64,000 nucleotides of DNA from Pseudomonas putida (GCF_009883635.2 NZ_CP026115.2:4154001-4218000), one strand, 5' to 3'. Shown: positions 9,357 to 18,312, counted from the first letter of the stretch. The notes: generated from the sequence alone by a model not told the origin. Made by a program: numbers and translations.

Positions 9357-9902
9357 TCACTTGATCAGGCTGAGGAACTCGCTGCGAGTCGCGGCGTTTT
9401 CACGGAACTCACCCAGCATCACCGAGGTGAGCATGGTCGAATTCTGCTTCTCTACGCCACGCATCATCATGCACATGTGCTTGGCTTCGATGACCACCGC
9501 CACGCCAGCGGCGCCAGTCACCTGTTGCACGGCCTCGGCGATCTGGCGGCTGAGGTTTTCCTGGATCTGCAGGCGGCGGGCGAACATGTCGACGATGCGC
9601 GCAACCTTCGACAGGCCCAGGACCTTGCCCTTGGGCAGGTAGGCCACGTGGGCCTTGCCGATGAAAGGCAGCATGTGGTGTTCGCACATCGAATACAGCT
9701 CGATGTCCCGGACCAGCACCATCTCGCTGTTGTCGGAGGTGAAGAGCGCGCCGTTGGTGACTTCTTCCAGCGTCTGCTCGTAACCGCGGCAAAGGTACTT
9801 CATGGCCTTTGCAGCCCGCTTGGGCGTGTCGAGCAGGCCCTCACGGGAGACGTCCTCGCCAAGTTGGCTGAGGATCTCGGTGTAGTTCTGTTCCAGGGAC
9901 AT
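9357..9902 (-). CDS. folE: GTP cyclohydrolase I
   Basis: 181 residues from ATG 9902, the normal length for FolE. The zinc and catalytic residues are in [10 protein letters not shown] (Cys, His, His) and the substrate block is in [17 protein letters not shown] (second zinc Cys). The enzyme opens the ring of GTP to give 7,8-dihydroneopterin triphosphate, the first step of folate and pterin synthesis, as a cytosolic decamer. The smr gene lies just upstream on the same strand (about 70 bp), so cotranscription is possible. Confidence 0.97.
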   Translation of the reverse strand: MSLEQNYTEILSQLGEDVSREGLLDTPKRAAKAMKYLCRGYEQTLEEVTNGALFTSDNSEMVLVRDIELYSMCEHHMLPFIGKAHVAYLPKGKVLGLSKVARIVDMFARRLQIQENLSRQIAEAVQQVTGAAGVAVVIEAKHMCMMMRGVEKQNSTMLTSVMLGEFRENAATRSEFLSLIK

Positions 9903-9972
9903 GTATCTACCTGTGGGTAAAAATCGCAAAAAGGAAGGGTACGGCGCCGCGCGCGGCGCTGCAAGCACGGCG

Positions 9973-10533
9973 TTACTCGTCGCGGCCTTCCATCATGGTT
10001 CGTTTGAGCATCACATACACCGCGCCAGTGCCGCCATGGCGGGCCTGGCACGAAGTGAAACCGAGCACTTGCGGGTGCTGGCGCAGCCAGGTGTTGACGT
10101 GGCTCTTGATCATCGGGCGCTTGCCGTCCAGGCGTGCGGCCTTGCCGTGGGTCACCCGAACGCAGCGCACTTCCAGCTGGGTGGCTTCGGCGATGAAGGC
10201 CCACAGGGTTTCACGGGCTTTCTCTACGCTCATGCCATGCAGGTCGAGGCTGCCCTCGAAGGCGATCTGGCCGAGCTTGAGCTTGCGGATCTGGCCTTCC
10301 TGCACGCCGTCGCGGCGCCACATCAGCTCGTCTTCGGCGCCGACGTCGATGACGAACTGGTCGGACAGACCGTCGATCACCAGGGCCTGGTCGCTGCGGA
10401 TGGTCGCCGCCTGGCGCAGGCCGGCCAGCTGCTTGCGGTCGGTTTTCGGCTTGCCCACGTCGGCGCGGTCGTGCTTGATCGGCTTGACGCCGCGCACTTC
10501 AGCGCTGAACAGGGAAAAATCGTCGTCTTGCAT
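9973..10533 (-). CDS. Smr-domain protein (MutS2 C-terminal type, possible nuclease)
   Basis: 186 residues. The C-terminal Smr domain at about 93-180 shows [15 protein letters not shown], then RVTHGKA and the terminal [11 protein letters not shown], matching the LDLHG, HGxG-like and GxG blocks of the family. Smr domains nick or cleave nucleic acids; the first 90 residues are charged and without a recognised domain, as in the YdaL/SmrA type. Gene order smr-folE is usual in pseudomonads as far as I recall. A REP-type hairpin and a small membrane-protein gene lie upstream. Confidence 0.9.
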   Translation of the reverse strand: MQDDDFSLFSAEVRGVKPIKHDRADVGKPKTDRKQLAGLRQAATIRSDQALVIDGLSDQFVIDVGAEDELMWRRDGVQEGQIRKLKLGQIAFEGSLDLHGMSVEKARETLWAFIAEATQLEVRCVRVTHGKAARLDGKRPMIKSHVNTWLRQHPQVLGFTSCQARHGGTGAVYVMLKRTMMEGRDE

Positions 10534-10586
10534 GGTGCCTCCACATGGGCGGCGTAGTTTACGCGATCAACCCAGTGTCGTCAGTA

Positions 10587-10622
10587 CCGGCCTCTTCGCG
10601 GGCACGCCCGCAAAGAGGCCGG
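10587..10622. repeat. Single REP hairpin
   Basis: CCGGCCTCTTCGCGGGC pairs with the downstream GCCCGCAAAGAGGCCGG with one mismatch, spanning the whole 36 bp. It lies between the start of smr and the end of the next minus-strand gene. Confidence 0.8.
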
Positions 10623-10634
10623 CAGCGCAAACCA

Positions 10635-10955
10635 CTAATCATGCTTTTTCATCAGGTGTGGCGAAAGGTTCAGCTCGCGCCCGCGACGCAGGCGGATGCG
10701 GCTGCGCCGCCAGAAGCGCACGCCAAAGTACAGCAGTACCAGCCCGACCACGGCCAGGATGCTGGCCAGCGGGCGGTTGGCATTGAGTTCGGCCAGGGCG
10801 GTGTAGTTGCCGAGCAGCCCGGCAATGCCGGCCATGGCCAGCAGCACGCCGAGCGTGGCGATCAGGGCCGACAGGCCGGCGGCAATACGCGCACCCCAGT
10901 TACGCGGTTCACGCGGGCGCAGACGCTTGGCGTCGAAACTGCCTTTGAGCTTCAT
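10635..10955 (-). CDS. Small conserved membrane protein, function unknown
   Basis: 106 residues from ATG 10955 (MKLKGSFDAKRLRPREPRNW), chosen because AGAGGAAA sits seven to eight bases upstream; ATG 10976 would add seven residues. It has a basic N-terminus, a first hydrophobic span at about 24-46, a second at about 60-80 and a strongly basic C-terminus (RFWRRSRIRLRRGRELN). By the positive-inside rule both ends are probably cytoplasmic. I do not recognise a family. It is separated from smr by a REP hairpin. Confidence 0.75.
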   Translation of the reverse strand: MKLKGSFDAKRLRPREPRNWGARIAAGLSALIATLGVLLAMAGIAGLLGNYTALAELNANRPLASILAVVGLVLLYFGVRFWRRSRIRLRRGRELNLSPHLMKKHD

Positions 10956-11043
10956 TCCAGTTTCCTCTGTGGACATCCGGAATTCGACCTGGGCCCGGCC
11001 CTCGGGTTCCGCCCGGCTGCCGGGCGGTCATCGCAACGTCAGC

Positions 11044-11634
11044 TCAGATCAGGCTGGCGGTATGGGCGACACAGGCGAAGTTATCGGCCATCACGGCCAT
11101 TTCACACGCGTGGATCTGCGCGGCGGGGATCACCTGATCCTTGAGCGCCAGGTCGCGAGTTGCCGAGGCGTCTTCCACCAGGGTGCAACGATAACCATAG
11201 TCCTTGGCGCGGCGCACGGTGGTGCTGACGCTGGAGTGGCTCATGAAGCCGCACACGATCAGGTCAAGGTGCCCCAGCTCCTGCAGGGTGTCGTGCAGCT
11301 TGGTGTTCTTGAAGGCGTTGGGCATGCGCTTTTCGATGATGATTTCACCTTCGCGTGGCTCCAGGCCGGGGATGAACTGGCCGGCCGGGCCCTGCGGGTC
11401 GAAGCGGCCGCCTACGGTACCGAGGTGGCGAACGTGGATGATCGGACGGCCAGCCTTGCGGGCGGCGTCGAGCAACCGGGCGATGTTGGCCACGGCCTCG
11501 TCCATGCCCGACAGTTGCAGAGGACCGCTCAGGTATTCCTTCTGCGCATCGATAATGATCAGGCTGGCTTGGCTCAGCTTGGCCGGCGGGTAGTCGCGGC
11601 CAGTGAGGCGGAACATCGTGGTTGGAACGGACAT
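11044..11634 (-). CDS. Isochorismatase-like (cysteine hydrolase superfamily) protein with Ser at the nucleophile position
   Basis: 196 residues from ATG 11634. Rossmann-like core with D29 in LIIIDAQKEY, K102 in IIEKRMPNAF, and CGFMSHSSVSTTVRRAKDYGY at about 128-148. In nicotinamidase-type enzymes the corresponding motif has a catalytic cysteine seven positions after the Gly block and two before the next conserved residues; here that position is S135. Members without the cysteine exist (isochorismatase/PhzD type), so it may hydrolyse a vinyl ether rather than an amide, or use Ser. Cytosolic; substrate unknown. It diverges from prmB, with about 180 bp between the two starts. Confidence 0.85.
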   Translation of the reverse strand: MSVPTTMFRLTGRDYPPAKLSQASLIIIDAQKEYLSGPLQLSGMDEAVANIARLLDAARKAGRPIIHVRHLGTVGGRFDPQGPAGQFIPGLEPREGEIIIEKRMPNAFKNTKLHDTLQELGHLDLIVCGFMSHSSVSTTVRRAKDYGYRCTLVEDASATRDLALKDQVIPAAQIHACEMAVMADNFACVAHTASLI

Positions 11635-11814
11635 CAAGGGCTCCTTGGGTAGGGCTTTTGTATACCTATTCTCCCTTGCCTTGGCGCCAATGGGAATGGT
11701 TGACATCGCAGGCGGCGTGGTTACTGGCCTGTGGCCTGCCATTGGGGCATCGCGGGGAACAAATGTGCGGGTGGGGCTGTTAGACTTTTGTACGGTCTGA
11801 ATTAGGAGTACCCC

Positions 11815-12723
11815 GTGATCACATCTCGTCTGCGCACGTTGCGCGACCATATCCGCTGGGCGGTCAGCCGCTTCCATGAGCACGAGCTGTTCTTCGGCCA
11901 CGGCGCCGACAATGCCTGGGACGAAGCCCGCCTGCTGGTGCTGGGCGCCGTGCACCTGCCATGGGAAATCGCCGACAGCTACCTGGACTGCCAGCTCGAG
12001 GACGACGAGCGGGTACGCCTGCAGCACCTGCTCAAGCGCCGCATCGAAGACCGCGTGCCGACCGCCTACCTGCTGGGCGAAGCCTGGTTCTGCGGCATGT
12101 CGTTCATCGTCGACGAGCGTGTGCTGGTGCCCCGTTCGCCGATCGGCGAGCTGATCGAAAAGCGCTTCGAACCGTGGTTGGCGCAGGCGCCGGCACGCAT
12201 CCTCGATTTGTGCACCGGCTCCGGCTGCATCGGTATCGTGGCTGCCGAGGTGTTCCCCGAGGCCGAAGTGGTGCTCGCCGACCTGTCGTTCGACGCGCTG
12301 GAAGTGGCCAACCAGAACATCGAGCGCCATGGCCTCGACGAGCGTGTGTTCACCGTGCAGGGTGATGGTTTCGCCGGCCTGCCGGGGCAGCGTTTCGACC
12401 TGATCCTGTCCAACCCGCCGTATGTCGACGCCGAGGACTTCGGCGACATGCCGGCCGAGTATCACCACGAGCCGGAAATGGGCCTGGCCTGCGGCAACGA
12501 CGGCCTGGACCTGGTACGGCGGATGCTGGCCGAGGCGGGTGACCACCTGACCGACAAAGGGTTGCTGATCGTCGAGGTCGGCAACAGCCAGGTGCATGTC
12601 GAGGCGCTGTACCCGGAAGTAGACTTCGCCTGGCTGGAATTCGAGCGTGGCGGGCATGGTGTGTTCATGCTCACCGCCGAGCAGTGCCGTCAGCACCAGG
12701 AGCTGTTCAAGGCCCGCGTCTGA
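11815..12723 (+). CDS. prmB: Protein-(glutamine-N5) methyltransferase, ribosomal protein L3-specific
   Basis: 302 residues. Start is GTG 11815, supported by AGGAGT at 11804-11809. N-terminal helical domain (about 1-120), then a SAM-binding Rossmann domain with [12 protein letters not shown] and the NPPY motif in [14 protein letters not shown], which binds the glutamine side chain. The C-terminal [15 protein letters not shown] block is typical of PrmB/HemK enzymes; the overall length and the HELFFGHG N-terminus favour PrmB. It methylates Gln150 of ribosomal protein L3 in E. coli and assists 50S assembly. Confidence 0.93.
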   Translation: MITSRLRTLRDHIRWAVSRFHEHELFFGHGADNAWDEARLLVLGAVHLPWEIADSYLDCQLEDDERVRLQHLLKRRIEDRVPTAYLLGEAWFCGMSFIVDERVLVPRSPIGELIEKRFEPWLAQAPARILDLCTGSGCIGIVAAEVFPEAEVVLADLSFDALEVANQNIERHGLDERVFTVQGDGFAGLPGQRFDLILSNPPYVDAEDFGDMPAEYHHEPEMGLACGNDGLDLVRRMLAEAGDHLTDKGLLIVEVGNSQVHVEALYPEVDFAWLEFERGGHGVFMLTAEQCRQHQELFKARV

Positions 12724-12754
12724 CGCTGGATTGCCGGGGCTGCTGTGCAGCCCA

Positions 12755-12820
12755 TTCGCGGGACAAGCCCGCTCCTACAGGCGATCGCGACACCCTGTGG
12801 AAGCGGGCTTGTCCCGCGAA
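12755..12820. repeat. REP pair
   Basis: TTCGCGGGACAAGCCCGCTC and its reverse complement (one base change in the outer part) face each other around a short spacer. It lies between the convergent prmB and the hypothetical gene at 12836. Confidence 0.85.
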
Positions 12821-12835
12821 GCAGGCGCCGCAGTC

Positions 12836-13624
12836 TCAGCGTGTAGCGATCCATATCAGCAACCCCGCCTGGAACACGGCAAACGCCACCAGGCAGGTGA
12901 TGGTGAAGCGCAACCCGCTGTCCTCACGCCGATACTTGGCCACCCGTTCATCCCGCTCGCGCAATTGCCCCTCTTTTTCCTGCAACTGCTGCTCGGCCTG
13001 CTGCAGCATGCCCGCCGCATCGAGCATGCTTACCTGCTGCACCTTCTCGGTATTCCAGCCGCCCTTGAGCTGGCTCACCGTGGTGTCGAGCGTGCGGCCC
13101 TTGAGGTGCTGCGGGTCGGCGTATTCCACTTCCATGCCGCTGGCGGTGATGAAGCGGTCGCGGCGCAGGCGGGTATCTTCGTTCAGCGCATCCTTGTTCG
13201 GCAGCGCCATGCCTTCGACCCGGTAGTTCGACCAGCGGCGCTGCAGCCACTGCACGGCCTGGCCAAGCATGAAACGGCCGAGGCCACGGTTGAGTGGCTC
13301 CAGTTGCAGGCCGCTGTCGCTGCCAAGGGTCACCAGGCGCTCGCTGTGATCCACCCGCACATCCAGCTGGTTCTGCTCCTTGCGCACTTTCTGCCCGGGC
13401 AGGCGGATTTCCATGCGCAGCAGGCTGTGGGCCTTGTCATGGCGCTCGGCGTAGGCGAACTCGACGAAGCGCAATGGCCGTGCACCGCTGTTGCGGTCGG
13501 TGGGCAAGGGCGCCAGGCGCAGCAGCTGGAAGTGTTCGACGGCAAGGTCGGCCCAGGGCAGGGCGGCAGGTTCCGGAGCGGGCGGCTCTTCGGCCGGTTC
13601 GACGGCGGCGGGGGCATCGGTCAT
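12836..13624 (-). CDS. Conserved hypothetical protein, C-terminal membrane anchor
   Basis: 262 residues from ATG 13624, with GAGGAAAT about ten bases upstream. The first 25 residues are Pro/Ala/Glu-rich. A central region of about 170 residues contains FVEFAYAERHDKAHSLLRMEI and GLGRFMLGQAVQWLQRRW. A predicted coiled coil at about 195-235 (MLQQAEQQLQEKEGQLRERDER) precedes one hydrophobic segment at the very end (FTITCLVAFAVFQAGLLIWIA). This is a tail-anchored inner-membrane layout with the bulk in the cytosol. I do not recognise the family; the neighbours give no clue. Confidence 0.75.
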   Translation of the reverse strand: MTDAPAAVEPAEEPPAPEPAALPWADLAVEHFQLLRLAPLPTDRNSGARPLRFVEFAYAERHDKAHSLLRMEIRLPGQKVRKEQNQLDVRVDHSERLVTLGSDSGLQLEPLNRGLGRFMLGQAVQWLQRRWSNYRVEGMALPNKDALNEDTRLRRDRFITASGMEVEYADPQHLKGRTLDTTVSQLKGGWNTEKVQQVSMLDAAGMLQQAEQQLQEKEGQLRERDERVAKYRREDSGLRFTITCLVAFAVFQAGLLIWIATR

Positions 13625-13727
13625 CAAGGCATTTCCTCAGATACGGGCGGGTGCTGAACGGGGCCGAAAAACGGTCCCAATCAGCACCGATACCGCGTTA
13701 TCGGCAGGTTTTGCCGATGTTTGAGGG

Positions 13728-14690
13728 TCAGGCCGAAGGCAACTGGTGAATGAAACTGACCACCCGCTCGCCGAGCTCCCGTGCCAGTGGCAGTTCCGGG
13801 TTGAGGTAGCTGTCACGCTGCAGGTGCATGTCCTTGGGGCTGATGCGCAGCATGTGGTTCATGCCGTCGATCAGTACCAGCTGCGCATCCGGCTTGGCTG
13901 CCTTGAGGCGTTCGGCATCGGTCACGTCGACCTGCACGTCGTTGCGCCCCTGCACGATCAGTGCGGGCATCGGCAAGCGGGCGAAGGCCTGCGCCGGGTC
14001 CTGCTGGAGCAGGGTGATCAGGTAGGGCTGCACGCTGGGGCGAAACACCTGGCGCAGCGGTGCCGGCACGTCCAGGCTGGTCTGCCCGGCCTGCAGGCGG
14101 TCGAGCAGGGCGCTGCCACCGGCCAGTTGCGCCGGCGACATGCGCTGGGCCAGCTGTTCGCGCAGCACATCCGCCAATGGCCGGCCCATGCCGGCCAGGG
14201 TGATCACCGCGCTGGCGCCGGCACGCTCGGCGGCCAGGCTGGCGATCAGCGCCCCTTCGCTGTGGCCGACCAGGATCAGCGGGCCGAAACGTGGGTCAGC
14301 CTTGAGCTTACGGCTCCAGGCCACCACGTCGTCGACGTAGCGTTGCACGCTGAGGTCGCGCTCATCGGGCGTGGCCGGCTGGCTGGCCGCCACCCCGCGC
14401 TTGTCGTAGCGCACGCTGGCGATGTGTTCGTTGGCCAGCACCAGGGCCAGGCGCTTGAGGTTGTCGACGCGCCCCGAGGCCGGGTTGTTGCCGTCGCGGT
14501 CGGTGGGGCCGGAACCGGCGATGATCAGCACTACCGGCGGTGGCGTGGCCTGTTGCGGCAGCAGCAGGCTGCCGTGCAGCACACCCTGGCCCGTGTCCAG
14601 GTCGATGGGGCGTTGCAGCACGGTGGGGGCAGCGGCCTGGGCCAGGCCAGTGCACAGCAGGAAGAAGAAGGCGACGAGGCGCGACATCAT
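13728..14690 (-). CDS. Secreted alpha/beta-hydrolase (serine esterase/lipase-like)
   Basis: 320 residues with a signal peptide (MMSRLVAFFFLLCTGLAQAA, cleavage near 20). The alpha/beta-hydrolase core shows the oxyanion region VVLIIAGSGPTDRDGNN, the nucleophile elbow GHSEG, an acidic residue in LIVQGRNDVQVDV and the catalytic His in LIDGMNHML. This SGPTDRDGN type resembles periplasmic esterases annotated as 'alpha/beta fold hydrolase' in Pseudomonas. Probably periplasmic; substrate unknown. Two adjacent ATG codons occur at the start. It diverges from aroC. Confidence 0.88.
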   Translation of the reverse strand: MMSRLVAFFFLLCTGLAQAAAPTVLQRPIDLDTGQGVLHGSLLLPQQATPPPVVLIIAGSGPTDRDGNNPASGRVDNLKRLALVLANEHIASVRYDKRGVAASQPATPDERDLSVQRYVDDVVAWSRKLKADPRFGPLILVGHSEGALIASLAAERAGASAVITLAGMGRPLADVLREQLAQRMSPAQLAGGSALLDRLQAGQTSLDVPAPLRQVFRPSVQPYLITLLQQDPAQAFARLPMPALIVQGRNDVQVDVTDAERLKAAKPDAQLVLIDGMNHMLRISPKDMHLQRDSYLNPELPLARELGERVVSFIHQLPSA

Positions 14691-14832
14691 GCGGTACTAC
14701 AGTGGGGAGATGACGGTTTGACCCAATGTTTGCGGGAAGGTTCGCAGGCAAGGCCCACGCAGCGCACAGACAGCCATTCCATCTGTATACTGCCCGCTTT
14801 CGTTCATCTCAGGCAGATTTCGCGGAGCGTCC

Positions 14833-15924
14833 ATGTCCGGCAATACCTACGGCAAGCTGTTCACTGTCACCACCGCTGGCGAAAGCCATGGCCCGGCGTT
14901 GGTCGCCATTGTCGATGGTTGCCCACCTGGCCTGGAAATCTCCCTCGCCGACCTGCAGCACGACCTCGACCGGCGCAAGCCTGGCACCAGCCGGCACACT
15001 ACCCAGCGCCAGGAAGCCGACGAAGTGGAGATCCTCTCCGGCGTGTTCGAGGGCCGTACCACTGGCTGCTCGATCGGCCTGCTGATCCGCAACACCGACC
15101 AGAAGTCCAAGGACTACTCGGCGATCAAGGACCTGTTCCGCCCGGCCCACGCCGACTACACCTACCACCACAAGTACGGCATCCGCGACTACCGTGGCGG
15201 CGGCCGCAGCTCGGCCCGGGAAACCGCCATGCGCGTGGCCGCCGGTGCTATCGCCAAGAAGTACCTGGCCACCCAGGGCATCCAGGTACGTGGCTACATG
15301 AGCCAGCTGGGCCCGATCGAAATCCCGTTCAAGAGCTGGGACTCGGTGGAGGAAAACGCCTTCTTCAGCCCCGACCCGAGCAAGGTGCCGGAACTCGAGG
15401 CCTACATGGACCAGCTGCGTCGTGACCAGGATTCGGTCGGGGCGAAGATCACCGTGGTGGCCGAAGGCGTGATGCCAGGCCTGGGCGAGCCGATCTTCGA
15501 CCGCCTCGACGCCGAGCTGGCCCACGCGCTGATGAGCATCAACGCAGTCAAGGGCGTGGAAATCGGCGCCGGTTTCGCCAGCGTTGCCCAGCGTGGCACC
15601 GAGCACCGTGACGAGCTGACCCCGGAAGGCTTCCTCAGCAACAATGCCGGTGGCATCCTCGGCGGCATCAGCTCGGGCCAGCCGATCGTCGCCCACCTGG
15701 CGCTGAAGCCGACCTCCAGCATTACCACCCCGGGCCGCTCGGTCGACGTCGATGGCAACCCGGTCGAGGTGATCACCAAGGGCCGCCATGACCCGTGCGT
15801 CGGCATCCGCGCCACGCCAATCGCCGAGGCGATGATGGCCATCGTGCTGATGGACCACCTGCTGCGCCACCGTGCGCAAAATGCCGATGTGAAGGTCAAC
15901 ACCCCGGTGCTGGGCCAGCTCTGA
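14833..15924 (+). CDS. aroC: Chorismate synthase
   Basis: 363 residues, the usual length. N-terminal [20 protein letters not shown] and [14 protein letters not shown] are family signatures, as are [14 protein letters not shown] and [17 protein letters not shown]. It converts 5-enolpyruvylshikimate 3-phosphate to chorismate with reduced FMN, the last common step of aromatic amino acid and folate precursor synthesis, in the cytosol. A TATACT at 14786-14791 is a candidate -10 box, with no good -35. A class II DAHP synthase for the first step of the same pathway is at 43348-44694. Confidence 0.98.
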   Translation: MSGNTYGKLFTVTTAGESHGPALVAIVDGCPPGLEISLADLQHDLDRRKPGTSRHTTQRQEADEVEILSGVFEGRTTGCSIGLLIRNTDQKSKDYSAIKDLFRPAHADYTYHHKYGIRDYRGGGRSSARETAMRVAAGAIAKKYLATQGIQVRGYMSQLGPIEIPFKSWDSVEENAFFSPDPSKVPELEAYMDQLRRDQDSVGAKITVVAEGVMPGLGEPIFDRLDAELAHALMSINAVKGVEIGAGFASVAQRGTEHRDELTPEGFLSNNAGGILGGISSGQPIVAHLALKPTSSITTPGRSVDVDGNPVEVITKGRHDPCVGIRATPIAEAMMAIVLMDHLLRHRAQNADVKVNTPVLGQL

Positions 15925-15941
15925 TCAACCTGTAGCGGCCT

Positions 15942-16026
15942 CTTCGCGGGACAAGCCCGCTCCCACAGGATCACCACAATTTCCAGTATTGTGCGGTCCC
16001 TGTGGGAGCGGGCTTGTCCCGCGAAG
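15942..16026. repeat. REP pair
   Basis: Perfect 28-bp arms at 15942-15969 and 15999-16026 (CTTCGCGGGACAAGCCCGCT core) with a 29-bp spacer. It lies between aroC and the next gene on the same strand, 32 bp before its start codon. Confidence 0.9.
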
Positions 16027-16058
16027 TGGCCGGCACAGGCCTCCACAAGGCCCATTCC

Positions 16059-17216
16059 ATGCAACAGATCCCTTACTGGCGCCTGTCAAGCTTCTACCTG
16101 TTCTATTTCGCCCTGCTGGGCTCCACCGCGCCGTTCCTGGCCCTGTACTTCGACCACCTGGGGTTCTCCCCGGCGCGCATCGGCGAGCTGGTGGCCATCC
16201 CCATGCTGATGCGCTGCATCGCCCCCAACCTGTGGGGCTGGCTGGGTGACCGCAGTGGCCAGCGCCTGCTGATCGTGCGCCTGGGCGCCTTGTCGACCCT
16301 GGCCACCTTCTCGCTGATCTTCTTCGGCAAGAGCTACGCCTGGCTGGCGCTGGTCATGGCGCTGCATGCGTTCTTCTGGCACGCAGTGCTGCCGCAGTTC
16401 GAAGTCATCACCCTGGCCCACCTGCATGGGCAGACCTCGCGCTACAGCCAGGTGCGCCTGTGGGGTTCGATCGGCTTCATCCTCACCGTGGTCGGCCTGG
16501 GCCGGCTGTTCGAATGGCTGAGCCTGGACATCTATCCGGTGGCCCTGGTGACCATCATGGCCGGCATCGTCGCCGCCAGCCTGTGGGTGCCCAACGCCCA
16601 GCCGGTGGAGCAGGGCGAGCGCCCGGCGGCGGGCGGCTTCCTGCGCCAGCTGACGGCGCCAGGGGTGATCGCTTTCTATATCTGCGTGGCGCTGATGCAG
16701 CTCAGCCACGGCCCGTACTACACCTTCCTCACCCTGCACCTCGAACACCTGGGCTACAGCCGCGGCGCCATCGGCCTGCTGTGGGCGCTGGGGGTGGTGG
16801 CCGAGGTGCTGATGTTCATGGTCATGAGCCGTCTGTTTGCCCGCTTCAGCGTGCAGCGGGTGCTGCTGGTGAGCTTCCTGCTGGCTGCGCTGCGCTGGCT
16901 GCTGCTGGGCAACCTGGCGGATGAGCCGGCCGTGCTGATCTTCGCCCAGTTGCTGCACGCGGCCACCTTCGGTTGCTTCCACGCTGCGTCCATCGCCTTC
17001 GTCCAGGCCAGTTTCGGTGCCCGCCAGCAAGGCCAGGGCCAGGCGCTGTATGCGGCGCTGTCGGGTACCGGCGGTGCGTTGGGGGCGTTGTATTCGGGCT
17101 ACAGCTGGAAAATGCTGGGGCCGACCTTCACCTTTGGTATGGCCAGCGCCGCAGCGTTGGCGGCAGCCGTTATCATTGCCACTCGTTCGAAATCGACCAG
17201 GACCAGCAGCCGATGA
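16059..17216 (+). CDS. MFS transporter, HcaT/phenylpropionate-permease-like group
   Basis: 385 residues from ATG 16059 (MQQIPYWRLSSFYLFYFALL). Twelve hydrophobic segments; the first loop has LGFSPARIGELVAIPMLMRCIAPNLWGWLGDRSGQR, typical of the MFS_1-like/HcaT group, and a later GSIGFILTVVGLG. Inner-membrane uptake or export of a small molecule; the substrate is not readable. Its stop overlaps the start of the next gene (ATGA), so both are made from one transcript. Only a weak AAGG stands before the ATG. Confidence 0.85.
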   Translation: MQQIPYWRLSSFYLFYFALLGSTAPFLALYFDHLGFSPARIGELVAIPMLMRCIAPNLWGWLGDRSGQRLLIVRLGALSTLATFSLIFFGKSYAWLALVMALHAFFWHAVLPQFEVITLAHLHGQTSRYSQVRLWGSIGFILTVVGLGRLFEWLSLDIYPVALVTIMAGIVAASLWVPNAQPVEQGERPAAGGFLRQLTAPGVIAFYICVALMQLSHGPYYTFLTLHLEHLGYSRGAIGLLWALGVVAEVLMFMVMSRLFARFSVQRVLLVSFLLAALRWLLLGNLADEPAVLIFAQLLHAATFGCFHAASIAFVQASFGARQQGQGQALYAALSGTGGALGALYSGYSWKMLGPTFTFGMASAAALAAAVIIATRSKSTRTSSR

Positions 17217-17749
17217 GCATCCTTTGTGTTTTCCACCCGTCCAGCCCGGACTTGCCGAACAAGGTGCTGACCCACCACGACGACATCGCCGCGACCCTGG
17301 CCGAGCAGGGCGTGCGCTTCAGTCATAGCCCGCTGGATATGCGCGTGCGCCCGGGCAGCAGCCAGGCCGATGTGCTCGACGCCTGCCGCGGGCACATCGA
17401 CCAACTGATGACGGCCCAGGGCTGCGCGGCGTTCACCCTGCTCAACCGTGATGGCCTCGATCCGACGCAGGTCGATGTGCGTGACGAGCATGTGCACGAC
17501 AGCAACGAAGTGTTCGCCGTAGTGACCGGCCGCGCACAAGTCGGCCTGCGCCTGGGCGAGTACGTGTATGCGGTGCTGTGCGAAAAGGGAGACCAGCTGG
17601 TGGTGCCGGCAGGGACACGGCGCTGGGTGGAGCTGGGGGACAACCCGTTCTGCCTGGCGTTGCGCCTGTTTGGCAGTGAGCAGGGCATGGAGCCACGGTT
17701 TACTGGGGATGCAACTGCTCGGGCGTTTCTTGGGATTGACGAGCTTTAG
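17213..17749 (+). CDS. Acireductone-dioxygenase-like cupin, one metal ligand replaced
   Basis: 178 residues, ATG overlapping the TGA of the transporter. The protein follows the bacterial ARD/MtnD layout throughout: the HxHx3E motif at H93, H95, E99 (RDEHVHDSNEV), YAVLCEKGDQLVVPAGT, and the terminal ALRLFGSEQG...FTGD. In characterised ARDs the fourth ligand is a His in 'PAxTxHWF'; here that codon is CGC, giving R137. The offset to the Klebsiella ligands (96, 98, 102, 140) is a constant three residues, so the alignment is secure. It is therefore a paralogue with altered metal binding, or a different activity. No other methionine-salvage gene is nearby. Confidence 0.85.
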   Translation: MSILCVFHPSSPDLPNKVLTHHDDIAATLAEQGVRFSHSPLDMRVRPGSSQADVLDACRGHIDQLMTAQGCAAFTLLNRDGLDPTQVDVRDEHVHDSNEVFAVVTGRAQVGLRLGEYVYAVLCEKGDQLVVPAGTRRWVELGDNPFCLALRLFGSEQGMEPRFTGDATARAFLGIDEL

Positions 17750-17756
17750 TGTCTGA

Positions 17757-17862
17757 CCGGGCCCTATCGCGAGCTGCGCTCGCTCCTACAAGGCATCCCG
17801 CCATCCCTATGGGCAATGCAATACCCCTGCAGGAGCGAGCAAAGCTCGCGATAGGGCCGGTA
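17757..17862. repeat. Inverted repeat with GCGAGC-type arms
   Basis: GCCCTATCGCGAGCTGCGCT at 17761-17780 continues to 17787 and pairs with 17831-17857, with a few mismatches at the centre of each arm. The arm sequence (ATCGCGAGC..GCTCGCTCC) also occurs inside the larger elements at 32946 and 50372. It separates the convergent ARD-like and DUF3509 genes. Confidence 0.8.
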
Positions 17863-17872
17863 CAGACAAACC

Positions 17873-18145
17873 TCAACGGTAGGTCGGCAGCGCAAACCGT
17901 TGCTGACTCTGCAGCATGGAAATCACCGGCAGTTCACTGGCCTGCTCGGCCAGGTCCCGGCGAATGGCACTGATCGCCCAGGACAACTGTTCGGCACTGT
18001 GCAACTGGCCGTAGGTCAGCACGCGGCGGGTGACCTTGCCATCGGCGGCGCGCAGGGTCAGCAGCACGCCACCGTCAGGGCGGGGCTGAGTGGCGACCTG
18101 GTAGGCCGAGAACACCGAGACGAATTTTTCCTGGATGAGGTCCAT
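17873..18145 (-). CDS. DUF3509 family protein
   Basis: 90 residues with a clear ribosome binding site (CAGGAGTTGATATG). The order AYQVATQPRPDGGVLLTLR, then LTYGQLHSAEQLSWAISAIRRDLA fits the small DUF3509 proteins common in Pseudomonas, of unknown function. No signal peptide or membrane span. It diverges from the ankyrin gene, with 267 bp between. Confidence 0.8.
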   Translation of the reverse strand: MDLIQEKFVSVFSAYQVATQPRPDGGVLLTLRAADGKVTRRVLTYGQLHSAEQLSWAISAIRRDLAEQASELPVISMLQSQQRFALPTYR

Positions 18146-18285
18146 ATCAACTCCTGACTGTTGTGTGGGCAGACGTGAGTTGATCGTTGCAGTGACCGTG
18201 CCAGAACGTGAAGGCGGGGAAAGTCCAGTAAATACAGGGTGTTATGGGGGATTTTCAGAAGCGGTATCGTGCAGGCTGCATGGTC

Positions 18286-18312
18286 GTGCATTTTGCACAG
18301 TGCATTTTGCAC
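18286..18312. promoter_or_regulatory. Two tandem 13-bp palindromes (candidate operator)
   Basis: GTGCATTTTGCAC occurs at 18286-18298 and again at 18300-18312, a 14-bp period. Each is a dyad (GTGCA/TGCAC around TTT). They lie about 100 bp upstream of the ankyrin start; TTAACG with TAGAAT after an 18-bp gap overlaps the downstream side and is a candidate promoter. Confidence 0.6.

Noticed and set aside
11635..12696. N-terminal extension of the isochorismatase-like protein by some 350 codons
   Set aside because: The extension is antisense to prmB and the ATG at 11634 gives the normal family length.
13746..15425. A 559-codon frame spanning the hydrolase and the start of aroC
   Set aside because: Crosses two genuine genes in wrong frames and the promoter gap between them.
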